Assembly (NCBI GenBank): GCA_020860565.1
Contig: JAJBUA010000065.1
Span: forward strand, 1 to 51,308
Direction: 5' to 3'
DNA from: Clostridiales bacterium
GTDB lineage: Bacteria; Bacillota; Clostridia; Lachnospirales; Lachnospiraceae
DNA: 51,308 nucleotides
Within the stretch, counting starts at the first letter, position 1. Each line of letters opens with the position of its first letter. Positions 1 to 7,859 of this stretch are shown here, piece after piece. The notes below the pieces were generated by a model. That model ran no database searches, was not told where the DNA came from, and worked only from the letters and a program-made list of their open reading frames with translations. The translations under genes and the position numbers were made by a program.

Positions 1-7
1 GTTCAAC

Positions 8-1123
8 ATGAAGAAAATACTTTTCGAAATAACAACTCTTGCAACCGTTTTGTCTGTATCAGCCGGTATCACCTCTTTCGCAGGCTGGGTGCTTGATGAG
101 ACCGGACAGTACATGTGGCAGCTTGACAGCGGCACCGGCTATGTATATGCAGGCTGGGTAACCGATCCGGAAACCGGCTATCAGTACTATATGGATCCGG
201 ACGGCCACATCATGACCAATACCCGCGTAGACGGCTACTGGCTGGATGATCAAGGAATCAAGCACGAAAAGACGGAAGCAGAGATTCAGGCCGAAGAAGC
301 CCGTGAAGCAAGACAGGCAGCAAAACCGTCTCCGTCGAAAGTGACAAATGCGGTCAATGAACTGGCTACCGCCGCTAAATCTGCAACCAGCGCAGTATCG
401 ACCACCCGCCGCAGCTTCCAGGCAGAGATGTATACATTCACGGATACCGCCTTTGCAGCTATCAAAAAGAGTCTGGAAACCGACGGCAACACCTCTTTCA
501 CCGGCGGCACGACTAAGAACAACCTGACCAATAAGTTCTATTATAATATGGATAACGGCACAGAGATTATAAGCAGCGATATGCCAAAGGCAGCAGCCAA
601 TACCGATGCTTACTATGAGTACGCGCTGGAGATTCATTACAACCGCAATCTGGTGCATGACGGATCGGCTCCTTATTTTGACAGCGGATTCCAGACCATG
701 GTGATCGCTGCTCTCGGAGAGGAAGCCGGCACCGAAGTCTATGAACAGGTAATGGCGGCGGAAGTTGGTTCCGATACTTCCTTTACTCTGTCCGGCCTGA
801 CCGCAACTGGGAACTCTTATACGGCAAGATACTCGACCAATAACGCATATATTCAGGTTACCTGCAGCGAGATTGTTGTAGAAACTGCTGAGGAAGAAAC
901 TACCGAGGAAACCACCGAGGAAGCAGGCGCAGAGACTACGGTAGAAGAAGCCACAGAAGATAGTGCTGAGACTGCAACCACTGAGACAGAAGCCAGCACG
1001 GAAGAAGCCGTCACTGAGGAGACTGAGGAAGAAGCTGAAGAAGAAACCTCAGAGGAAGAGACTGAGGCTGCTGTAGAAGAAACTGTCGAGGAGACCGAAA
1101 CTGAAGCTGAGGAAGAAGCCTAA
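8..1123 (+). CDS. Secreted cell-wall-binding repeat protein with acidic tail
   Basis: The 371-residue product opens with a signal peptide (MKK, hydrophobic core, cleavage near residue 26 after SFA). Residues about 27-85 carry aromatic/Gly repeats of the cell-wall-binding (choline-binding-like) type, with GWV, GY-Y and DG-W units. An Ala/Lys linker follows, then a central domain (about 130-290) that I do not recognise. The last 80 residues are almost entirely Glu, Thr, Ala and Val in EETTEE-like repeats. There is no LPXTG sorting motif, so retention would be by the repeats. Only seven bases precede the ATG, so its ribosome binding site is outside the window. A terminator follows. Function unknown; likely surface exposed. 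The acidic tail may be a spacer or cation-binding region (inference). Confidence 0.75.
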   Translation: MKKILFEITTLATVLSVSAGITSFAGWVLDETGQYMWQLDSGTGYVYAGWVTDPETGYQYYMDPDGHIMTNTRVDGYWLDDQGIKHEKTEAEIQAEEAREARQAAKPSPSKVTNAVNELATAAKSATSAVSTTRRSFQAEMYTFTDTAFAAIKKSLETDGNTSFTGGTTKNNLTNKFYYNMDNGTEIISSDMPKAAANTDAYYEYALEIHYNRNLVHDGSAPYFDSGFQTMVIAALGEEAGTEVYEQVMAAEVGSDTSFTLSGLTATGNSYTARYSTNNAYIQVTCSEIVVETAEEETTEETTEEAGAETTVEEATEDSAETATTETEASTEEAVTEETEEEAEEETSEEETEAAVEETVEETETEAEEEA

Positions 1124-1158
1124 ACGATTCCCCATATAAACATCTTAATCCAAAATTC

Positions 1159-1194
1159 ACGGGCACAGCGCAATCGCCGCTGTGCCCGTTTTAT
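1159..1194 (+). terminator. Intrinsic terminator after the wall-binding protein gene
   Basis: A perfect 12-bp stem (1159-1170 with 1178-1189) with a 7-base loop is followed by TTTTAT. It lies 35 bases after the stop codon of the upstream plus-strand gene. Confidence 0.85.
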
Positions 1195-1220
1195 GTTTCT
1201 ATGGAAGAACAAAAAATTTT

Positions 1221-1273
1221 CGCAGTGCGATCCCGCCCGGAGGGCTTTTTGTTCCATAGGACGTACTTTCCTA
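1221..1273. repeat. 53-bp dispersed repeat, copy 1
   Basis: This 53-base block is identical to 3765-3817. It contains the left arm TTTTTGTTCCATAGG of a hairpin. In this copy the matching right arm (CTATGGAACAAAAA) is displaced about 50 bases downstream (1322-1335) and merges with the T-tract of the terminator of the neighbouring lipoprotein gene. A related arm, CTATGGAAGAACAAAAAA, precedes the block at 1199-1216. Noncoding; a degraded third copy is near 14149-14205. Confidence 0.85.
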
Positions 1274-1330
1274 CATATTTTTGAAAAAATCTCAATTTCC
1301 TATTGACTTTCTATTTACAGGCTATGGAAC

Positions 1331-1375
1331 AAAAAACACCCCGGCAGCTACATCTGAAAATGTAACTACCGGGGT
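1331..1375 (-). terminator. Intrinsic terminator of the lipoprotein gene
   Basis: Read on the minus strand, a 15-bp stem with few mismatches (1361-1375 with 1338-1352) is followed by a run of six T. It lies 15 bases past the stop codon of the gene at 1390-1899. Confidence 0.85.
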
Positions 1376-1389
1376 ATCCTGCCGTCTTC

Positions 1390-1899
1390 TTACGGTTCAA
1401 ACCGCATATAAGTATCTTCCGGGATCTCCGCATCGATAATCGGTTCCCCATCCGGATAATCGGATTCAAAATACACCTTCAGGTACACAACCTTGTCCTG
1501 ATACAGGCCACCGAAGTACCGCTCTCCGGACTCTGCATACTGGTAATCCTGCGCCGCCACCTGGTCATTGATGACCTTCAGGCACTCTCCCGCGTACCAG
1601 CCGATCTCGTCAATATCCGTCTCATCACGCATCACCAACGTAACGTCCATCGGCACCTCGTCCTCCGGCATCGTGAAGTCCAGGCTTACCGTCATCGGAT
1701 AATCGGTCGGATCCAGAGCGACGTCTTCCACATCCGCGCGAAGCTGCTCCTCATCCAGTATATAATTAAAGTAGACGTTAAAATCCGGATCTCCTGCGTC
1801 TTCTCCTTTGCCCACCTGAGGGGCTACAATCGTGCTTTTGGTGCAGGCGCAGAGCATCAGTGCGCAGCCCGCAACCGCAAGGTACTGTTTCCATTTCAT
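1390..1899 (-). CDS. Small predicted lipoprotein of unknown function
   Basis: 169 residues. The N-terminus has a short basic stretch (MKWK), a hydrophobic core and a lipobox-like LCAC with the candidate lipidated Cys at 19, followed by Thr-Lys-Ser, which suggests export to the outer face of the membrane. The mature part is acidic and rich in Asp, Glu and Tyr; I recognise no domain. AGGAGG sits 10 bases before the ATG. It has its own terminator and lies downstream of the O-antigen-ligase-like gene, 126 bases away. Export is well supported; role unknown. Confidence 0.7.
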   Translation of the reverse strand: MKWKQYLAVAGCALMLCACTKSTIVAPQVGKGEDAGDPDFNVYFNYILDEEQLRADVEDVALDPTDYPMTVSLDFTMPEDEVPMDVTLVMRDETDIDEIGWYAGECLKVINDQVAAQDYQYAESGERYFGGLYQDKVVYLKVYFESDYPDGEPIIDAEIPEDTYMRFEP

Positions 1900-2025
1900 T
1901 TTTATCTAATCCTCCTTACAGACAAGCTGTATCGCAGCGACAAATGACTGTATTTTTTATCGCCACATGATTATATACGATTATCGGCCCTTTGAACAGC
2001 TTTTTTCGAAAATGTCATAAAATCT

Positions 2026-3669
2026 TCATAAATCCGTTTGAGAATCTGCATTTCCGCAAATCGCGATGCCCACGCTGAGCAGCAGCCAGAATGCCGGCGC
2101 CACGATCGGCAGGTTCAGATTGACCAGCGCCTGTACCGCATAGCACACCATCGCAGTGAGAATGCCCGGCAGATAACGATTTTTCTTACCGTTTGCAGCA
2201 ATCTTCCGTATCGCCGAGAGCAGAAAGGCAACATAAAAGCCCAGACCCACTGCTCCGATGGTAACCAGATACTGCAGGTATTCATTGTGGGCGGTATCAA
2301 AGACCTGTCCGGTCAGCGTTCCCATCTCCTGATAGATCAGATTAACGGTCATAATACCAAAGGTATCCGGACCGTAGCCAAATAGTTTCCGCACGATTGA
2401 GAAATTATCAAAGAACATCAGGCAGCGTTTCCAGATATACCCCCGGTTCGTTCCCCAGGAATCGCTGATCACCAGATACTGGCCGATGGAACCTCCATAA
2501 CGATCCGCATGTCCGGCGATATTGGCGTCATACAGGGCAAACGCTATTCCTGAAATCACCAGTATTACAAAAACCCCCCAGACAATCACTGCATATCGGC
2601 ACCAGTGCTCTGCCTGATTTTTCTTAATTCCGAAATACCAGAGCGCCGCGGCAGCCGCACACAGCAATACAATTACCAGTGTCAGCCCGCGAAATCCGGC
2701 CACTGCGTCAAACAATCCGCTCTCCAGACCGACCACCGTACCCTCATAAGCGTCATTCAGCCATGCGACAAATTTGATAATGGCAAAAAATGTCGCCAGA
2801 AGGATCGGATATCTCCACAGCCCCTCCCTGCTCTGAAAATACAGAAGCGGCATCAGCCCCAGCAGAGCCGCCAGACTCAGGTACGCATTCTCACTGTAAC
2901 CCATCACGATCGCAAGCATCGAAATCACGGTCAGGATATAATACCATACGGCCCGCCCACGATTTTTCTCCGTTGCAAAAAGCCCGGCCGCCAATCCCAG
3001 GATCATGGCGACATAAGCGGTATAAGAATTGATATTTCCCAGGGTAGAGGTAAACAGATTGACCTGGCTCGGTTTGATACCGGCTTTCAGTCCAAAGATA
3101 TCCATCTGAAAATAATCTGTGATCCCGAACAGGCACATCAGCAGGCCGCTGATCAGAAAGACTTCCAGCAGCCACCCCTTCGGCTTCCAGCAGCGTGTAA
3201 TAAGAAAATAAAAACACAGATACAGAGTCAGCAGGAAGAGGCCGGAATACCGTCCCTCATTCCCCCAGAAGGATTCATATACATAGTCAGACTGGATGGT
3301 AGAAATCGCAGCAGCCAGCCAGAATCCAATCACCAGCCCGTCCGGCAGGCTGAATGTCTCTTTCCATCGGCGCGGATGCAGCCGGGATACCAGCTCCTTT
3401 ACATGGTTTCCCTGATACTCCTTACAATCCACAAATATCATCATCACTCCCAGAATCACCGAGAGCAGCAGCATCGCCACGACGATCATCCAGTAACACT
3501 GATATTTTGTCTTCAGGACGTCAAAATAAGCGTCGTGCAGGATCAGCGGGAAGATCGTGACCAATGCCAAGATGCCAAGCGTCATGATCCCGCTGAAAAT
3601 CTTCTCACAGGTGTCAGAGAAAGAATCCGCCTGACCTGTCTTTCCTAAATTTTTCTCAATTTTACTCAT
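2026..3669 (-). CDS. O-antigen ligase family membrane protein
   Basis: 547 residues with about ten to twelve hydrophobic segments and an extracellular loop near residues 390-470. The late segment DTAHNEYLQYLVTIGAVGLG matches the conserved HN-x-x-L element of the Wzy/WaaL O-antigen ligase family, which joins or polymerises lipid-linked glycans outside the membrane. In a Gram-positive the substrate would be a wall or capsule glycan rather than LPS, and cannot be named from sequence. AAAGGAG lies 9 bases before the ATG. The gene is cut off from the yajC operon by a terminator and a repeat cluster, so it probably has its own promoter. No other glycan synthesis genes adjoin it. Confidence 0.8.
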   Translation of the reverse strand: MSKIEKNLGKTGQADSFSDTCEKIFSGIMTLGILALVTIFPLILHDAYFDVLKTKYQCYWMIVVAMLLLSVILGVMMIFVDCKEYQGNHVKELVSRLHPRRWKETFSLPDGLVIGFWLAAAISTIQSDYVYESFWGNEGRYSGLFLLTLYLCFYFLITRCWKPKGWLLEVFLISGLLMCLFGITDYFQMDIFGLKAGIKPSQVNLFTSTLGNINSYTAYVAMILGLAAGLFATEKNRGRAVWYYILTVISMLAIVMGYSENAYLSLAALLGLMPLLYFQSREGLWRYPILLATFFAIIKFVAWLNDAYEGTVVGLESGLFDAVAGFRGLTLVIVLLCAAAAALWYFGIKKNQAEHWCRYAVIVWGVFVILVISGIAFALYDANIAGHADRYGGSIGQYLVISDSWGTNRGYIWKRCLMFFDNFSIVRKLFGYGPDTFGIMTVNLIYQEMGTLTGQVFDTAHNEYLQYLVTIGAVGLGFYVAFLLSAIRKIAANGKKNRYLPGILTAMVCYAVQALVNLNLPIVAPAFWLLLSVGIAICGNADSQTDL

Positions 3670-3701
3670 CGCTGACTCCTTTTGTTCTCAAAACTGGAAA
3701 A

Positions 3702-3749
3702 GAATCCTGCAAAGCAGGATTCCCGCCTGCGGCGGGTCGCTTTAGCGAC
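3702..3749. repeat. Three adjoining small hairpins
   Basis: Three perfect hairpins abut each other: 9-bp stem 3702-3710/3714-3722 (loop AAA), 6-bp stem 3722-3727/3731-3736 (loop TGC) and 5-bp stem 3736-3740/3745-3749 (loop TTTA). They share boundary bases and continue into the 53-bp repeat. This is the layout of a REP/BIME-like mosaic rather than of a coding or single terminator region. Confidence 0.7.
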
Positions 3750-3764
3750 ATATTTCCGCTCCGC

Positions 3765-3828
3765 CGCAGTGCGATCCCGCCCGGAGGGCTTTTTGTTCCA
3801 TAGGACGTACTTTCCTATGGAACAAAAA
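3765..3828. repeat. 53-bp dispersed repeat, copy 2, with intact 16-bp hairpin
   Basis: Bases 3765-3817 are identical to 1221-1273. Here the hairpin is whole: 3790-3805 pairs perfectly with 3813-3828 around a 7-base loop. Its right end supplies the T-tract (minus strand) of the yajC terminator, the same relation as in copy 1. Noncoding. Confidence 0.85.
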
Positions 3829-3859
3829 ACTGTCAACAGGCGCAACACCCGCTGACAGT
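3824..3859 (-). terminator. Intrinsic terminator of the scfA-to-yajC cluster
   Basis: On the minus strand ACTGTCAGCGGG...CGCCTGTTGACAGT forms a stem ending in TTTTTT, 40 bases after the yajC stop codon. The T-tract overlaps the outer edge of the adjoining repeat hairpin. Confidence 0.8.
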
Positions 3860-3899
3860 CTTTCTTGCCAATCAAGTCTGAATAAGATGACTGATAAAC

Positions 3900-4172
3900 T
3901 TACGCTTCCGGCTTCTCTAACTGTACGATCGCGGATTTCTGCATCGGGATCCGGCAGTTTTTATTATTGCCGAACTCGATGATCACCGTATCCTCAGTCA
4001 TATCGATAACGACTCCGTAAAAGCCCGCTGTCGTCAGGACGCTGTCACCTACCGCGATGCTGTTTAACAGCTCCTGCTGTTTCTTCTTTTCTTTCTGCTG
4101 TGGGCGAATCGCCATGAAATACATCAGCGCGCAAAAGAAAATGATATAACCCACTAAAAATGTTCCGCTCAT
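3900..4172 (-). CDS. yajC: Preprotein translocase accessory subunit YajC
   Basis: 90 residues, normal for YajC. One N-terminal membrane helix (about residues 4-22) is followed by MAIRPQQKEKKKQQELLNSI, the basic stretch typical of the family, and the conserved GDSVLTTAGFYGVV segment. YajC associates with SecDF at the Sec translocon. It is the last gene of the cluster before the terminator and lies 77 bases after tgt, a common clostridial order. An AGGAGG-type site lies before the ATG. Confidence 0.95.
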   Translation of the reverse strand: MSGTFLVGYIIFFCALMYFMAIRPQQKEKKKQQELLNSIAVGDSVLTTAGFYGVVIDMTEDTVIIEFGNNKNCRIPMQKSAIVQLEKPEA

Positions 4173-4249
4173 GATTGTCCTCCTGTGATTGGATCCCTTT
4201 CGGATCGTTCTTTTTTATTTTCCGCGTGGAGTCTTCCTTTGATGGCTTC

Positions 4250-5389
4250 TTACTCCTGCGGGCCTGCTGCCATACGGGCGAGCTTCTCCGCTTTATAAGA
4301 CGCGTATCGGTGTTCTTCGATCGCGCTGCGAATCTCTGTCATCATTGTATTATAAAAATACAAATTATGCAAGACACATAATCGCATCCCCAGCATTTCC
4401 TTCGCCTTAAACAGATGGCGGATATAGGCCCTGCTGTAGGAGCGGCACGCCGGGCAGCCGCAGCCTTCTTCGATCGGCCTCGGATCCAGCTCATACTTGC
4501 GGTTCAGAAGATTCAGTTTGCCATGATTGGTATAGACATGGCTGTGGCGGCCATTTCTCGACGGATACACGCAATCAAAGAAATCCACGCCCCGATCGAC
4601 CGCTTCCAGAATATTTGCCGGCGTCCCGACGCCCATCAGATAGGTCGGTTTGTCCCGCGGGAGCAAGGGCACGGTCACATCCAGGATGTGATACATCTCC
4701 TCATGGCTCTCTCCGACTGCCAGACCGCCCACCGCGTAGCCATCCAGATCCATCGAGGAAATTGTCTTCGCATGATTCATACGGATCTCGTCGCTCACGC
4801 CTCCCTGATTGATGCCAAAGAGAAGCTGTTTCCGGTTGATCGTATCCGGCAGTGAGTTCAGCCGGTTCATCTCGGTCCGACAGCGCTCCAGCCAGCGGCT
4901 CGTCCGGTCAACGGAGGCCCGGATATAAGAGGTCTCTGCCTTACTCGGCGGACATTCGTCAAATGCCATCGCAATCGTGGATCCCAGATTGGACTGGATC
5001 TGCATGCTCTCTTCCGGGCCCATAAAGATCTTATGCCCGTCGATGTGGGACTGGAAGGAGACGCCCTCTTCTCTTATCTTTCGCAGGCCGGCCAGGGAAA
5101 ATACCTGAAAGCCGCCCGAATCGGTCAGGATCGGGCGGTCCCAGTTCATGAATTTATGCAGTCCGCCGAACCGGCGGATCAGCTGGTCGCCTGTGCGTAC
5201 GTGGAGATGGTAGGTATTGGAAAGCTCCACCTGAGTCCCGATCTGCCGCAGGTCATCGGTGGATACTGCGCCTTTGATGACGCCTACGGTGCCTACGTTC
5301 ATGAAGACCGGAGTCTCGATCGTGCCGTGTACCGTCTCCATGTGGGCGCGTTTGGCGCGGCCATCGGATGCGATTATTTGATAGTTCAT
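4250..5389 (-). CDS. tgt: Queuine/preQ1 tRNA-guanine transglycosylase
   Basis: 379 residues, full length. It swaps the wobble guanine of tRNAs for Asp, Asn, His and Tyr for preQ1 in queuosine synthesis. Visible hallmarks are ILTDSGGFQVFSL with the general acid/base Asp, DFFDCVYPSRNGRHS with the nucleophilic Asp, and the C-terminal zinc site CGCPAC...H. It sits between secDF and yajC, the usual clostridial arrangement. The sequence before the ATG (CAGGCAGAAATAAA) is a weak ribosome binding site, unlike its neighbours, and a 187-bp inverted-repeat element lies just upstream, which may affect its expression (inference). Confidence 0.97.
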   Translation of the reverse strand: MNYQIIASDGRAKRAHMETVHGTIETPVFMNVGTVGVIKGAVSTDDLRQIGTQVELSNTYHLHVRTGDQLIRRFGGLHKFMNWDRPILTDSGGFQVFSLAGLRKIREEGVSFQSHIDGHKIFMGPEESMQIQSNLGSTIAMAFDECPPSKAETSYIRASVDRTSRWLERCRTEMNRLNSLPDTINRKQLLFGINQGGVSDEIRMNHAKTISSMDLDGYAVGGLAVGESHEEMYHILDVTVPLLPRDKPTYLMGVGTPANILEAVDRGVDFFDCVYPSRNGRHSHVYTNHGKLNLLNRKYELDPRPIEEGCGCPACRSYSRAYIRHLFKAKEMLGMRLCVLHNLYFYNTMMTEIRSAIEEHRYASYKAEKLARMAAGPQE

Positions 5390-5429
5390 TTTATTTCTGC
5401 CTGTTTTTTACTTTATTGACCGCCAGTCC

Positions 5430-5616
5430 GTCCCTGAGCGAGAAAGATATCTTCCGAGGACCGTTTGCACTTAGGTTTTCACGTAACGGTACTCCATATG
5501 ACGTGTCACTGGCACGTCATATGGATACTAAGGCATAAGTTCGCCGAAAAGGCGTCCGGCTCACTAAGTGCCGACGTGAAAAATGTCCTCTACAGATATC
5601 TTTCTCGCTCAGGGAC
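5430..5616. repeat. 187-bp element with perfect 23-bp terminal inverted repeats
   Basis: The ends 5430-5452 and 5594-5616 are exact reverse complements. Inside are a further 6-bp pair (5456-5461/5585-5590), a perfect 13-bp central stem (5493-5505/5513-5525), a small hairpin (5542-5545/5551-5554) and two crossing pairs (5467-5474 with 5564-5571; 5476-5484 with 5574-5582) that cannot nest. Flanks carry TACTTTATTGAC (5409-5420) and TACTTTACTGGC (5617-5628). It fills most of the secDF-tgt spacer, has no ORF of note, and could be a MITE-like insertion or a structured RNA. Confidence 0.85.
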
Positions 5617-5641
5617 TACTTTACTGGCAAAAATGCTTTAC

Positions 5642-7807
5642 TTACTTCTGAATCTTCTTATTCTCCGCCTCAGCCTTCTTCGCCTCTGCGCGCCGCTTCT
5701 GCTTCTGCTGTGTCAGCGTATACCAGAGGGATCCTGCTACGCAGATGGATGAGTAGGTGCCGCATACGATGCCGACCATCAGCGGCAGGGTGAATTCTCG
5801 AATGGAGGATACTCCAAGCAGGAACAGTACGAACACCATGATGAAGGTGGTCAGTGAGGTGTTGATGCTCCGGGTCACGCTCTGTGTGACGCTCTTATTA
5901 ACGACGTCTTCCAGAGTCTCTTTGCCTGTTTTCTGAGCCAGGTTTTCACGGACACGATCGAAGATAACGATAGTCGCGTTGATCGAGTAACCCACGATCG
6001 TCAGCATGCAGGCGATAAAGGTCGAACCGACGGACCATTTCGCGATTGCGTAGAAGGTAAGTACCACCAGTACGTCATGTACCAGGCACAGGATCGCGCT
6101 TGCCGCGAAATTGATATCTTTAAAGCGGAACCAGATGTAGAGGAGCATCAGGATCGTAGCGACGATGACTGCTACCAGCGCGTCCTGCTTCATCTCGGTG
6201 CTGACTGACGCGGAGATACTTTCTGCCGTGATCTTCTCTGCTTCCACTCCGAAATTCTCTACCAGGGATTCTTCCAGAGCCTTTCTCTGCTCGACGTTTA
6301 ATGTCTTAGTCTTGATGATGACTTCGTTGGTCCCGGCTACTTTCTGTGTTTGTACGTCCGCGTCTCCGGTAATCTCGGAAACCTTCGGCACGACCTCAGA
6401 GGAAATTTGTTCCAGCGACATATCTTCGTTGAAGGTCACGCTGGTGGAGGTGCCGCCGGTAAAGTCCATGCCGTAGTTTAAAGGTTTGCCGGTACCTGCC
6501 GCATTGACTCCCATGCCGACCCAGCCGATCACGATCAGTACAATCGAAATCAGGAAGCAGACTTTTCTCTTGCCGACAAAGTCAAATATCTTGCCCTGTT
6601 TGCGGATGCCGTAAAATTTCGGATCTTCGAAGCCCAGTGCATACAGAGTATTTAACGCGCCTCTGGTCACAAAGAGTGCCGTTACCATCGACAGTACGAT
6701 ACCGATTGCCAGCGTCGTAGCAAATCCTTTGACCGTACCGGAACCGCGCAGATAAAGGACAGCCGCTGCGATCAGGGTTGTGATATTGCCGTCGATAATT
6801 GCCGAAAGTGCCTTGGAAAATCCGGTCTTAATCGCAGACTTGACCGTCTTGCCGTAGCCGATCTCTTCTTTAATACGGGTGAAGATAATAACGTTTGCGT
6901 CTACCGCCATACCTACGGACAGGATGATACCCGCGATGCCCGGCAGGGTCAGCGTCACCTGGAATGCTGCCAGCAGCACCAGGATCACTCCTACATAGAT
7001 CGCCAGCGCCAGCGCCGCCGCCAGGCCTGGAATCAGATAAACAACGATCATAAAGAGCACGACCACGCCGAATCCGATCATACCGGCCTTCAGGCTGGTG
7101 GAAATTGCTTCCTCACCGAGCTTCGCGCCCACTACATTAGAGCGCAGTTCTTCCAGTTCCAGAGACAGCGAGCCGATCCGAATCGTAGAAGCCAGTGTTT
7201 CTGCTTCCTCATAGCTGTCCATGCCGTCGATCTGGCACTGTCCTCCGGTAATCGCCTCGCGGACAACCGGATTGGAATAAAGGGTATTGTCATAGATAAT
7301 GGCGATTCGTTTGCCGACATTGGCCGTCGTCGCCTCCGCAAACGCCGTCGTTCCCTCATCGGTAAAAGTCAGGCTGACCACATAGGATTTGACATTATTC
7401 TGGTCAATGATACCTGCTTTTGCGGACGCTACCTGATCGCCGGTCAGAATCACCTGGCCTTCTTCATCCACAAATAACAGTGAACCCGGTTTGCCCAGTT
7501 CTTCCAGAATCGTGTTGGCGTCGGATACGCCCGGAATGTCGATGTTGATCCGGTTATCGCCCTCCTGATAAACCTCCGCCTCAGTGCTGTAGTTCTGCAC
7601 ACGCTGCTGGAGCTTGTAAATCGTGTCGGACATCTCTTCCGCGGTGGGATCTTCGTCAACTGCCTGATAGGTAATACTCACACCGCCGGCCAGATCCAGG
7701 CCCAGTTTGATGTCATCCATGGTGCTGTAGCCCAGATAACCAAACAGGCAGATCGCCGCAAGCAGGATGAGCAGTCCAACTATCCCCTTCACCTTACTGT
7801 TCTTCAT
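5642..7807 (-). CDS. secDF: Fused protein translocase subunit SecDF
   Basis: 721 residues combining SecD (about 1-400) and SecF (about 415-721) in one chain. The SecD mark GLDLAGGVSITYQ lies after the first membrane helix and the SecF mark YGMDFTGGTSTSVTF after the seventh; each half has a block of five helices at its end, giving about twelve in all. The protein uses the proton gradient to pull exported proteins through SecYEG. The basic, Lys-rich C-terminus follows the last helix. It lies 52 bases after scfB and upstream of tgt and yajC, so the cluster probably shares a transcript. A natural SecDF fusion is common in Firmicutes. Confidence 0.97.
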   Translation of the reverse strand: MKNSKVKGIVGLLILLAAICLFGYLGYSTMDDIKLGLDLAGGVSITYQAVDEDPTAEEMSDTIYKLQQRVQNYSTEAEVYQEGDNRINIDIPGVSDANTILEELGKPGSLLFVDEEGQVILTGDQVASAKAGIIDQNNVKSYVVSLTFTDEGTTAFAEATTANVGKRIAIIYDNTLYSNPVVREAITGGQCQIDGMDSYEEAETLASTIRIGSLSLELEELRSNVVGAKLGEEAISTSLKAGMIGFGVVVLFMIVVYLIPGLAAALALAIYVGVILVLLAAFQVTLTLPGIAGIILSVGMAVDANVIIFTRIKEEIGYGKTVKSAIKTGFSKALSAIIDGNITTLIAAAVLYLRGSGTVKGFATTLAIGIVLSMVTALFVTRGALNTLYALGFEDPKFYGIRKQGKIFDFVGKRKVCFLISIVLIVIGWVGMGVNAAGTGKPLNYGMDFTGGTSTSVTFNEDMSLEQISSEVVPKVSEITGDADVQTQKVAGTNEVIIKTKTLNVEQRKALEESLVENFGVEAEKITAESISASVSTEMKQDALVAVIVATILMLLYIWFRFKDINFAASAILCLVHDVLVVLTFYAIAKWSVGSTFIACMLTIVGYSINATIVIFDRVRENLAQKTGKETLEDVVNKSVTQSVTRSINTSLTTFIMVFVLFLLGVSSIREFTLPLMVGIVCGTYSSICVAGSLWYTLTQQKQKRRAEAKKAEAENKKIQK

Positions 7808-7859
7808 TGCTTTTTCTCCTTATTTCTTACTTCAATGACCATCAGCGGCTATCGTCACT

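Noticed and set aside
2038-3648. Long plus-strand frames opposite the O-antigen-ligase-like gene, and similar long frames opposite other genes
   Set aside because: They mirror the codon pattern of the real genes, have no RBS and resemble no family.
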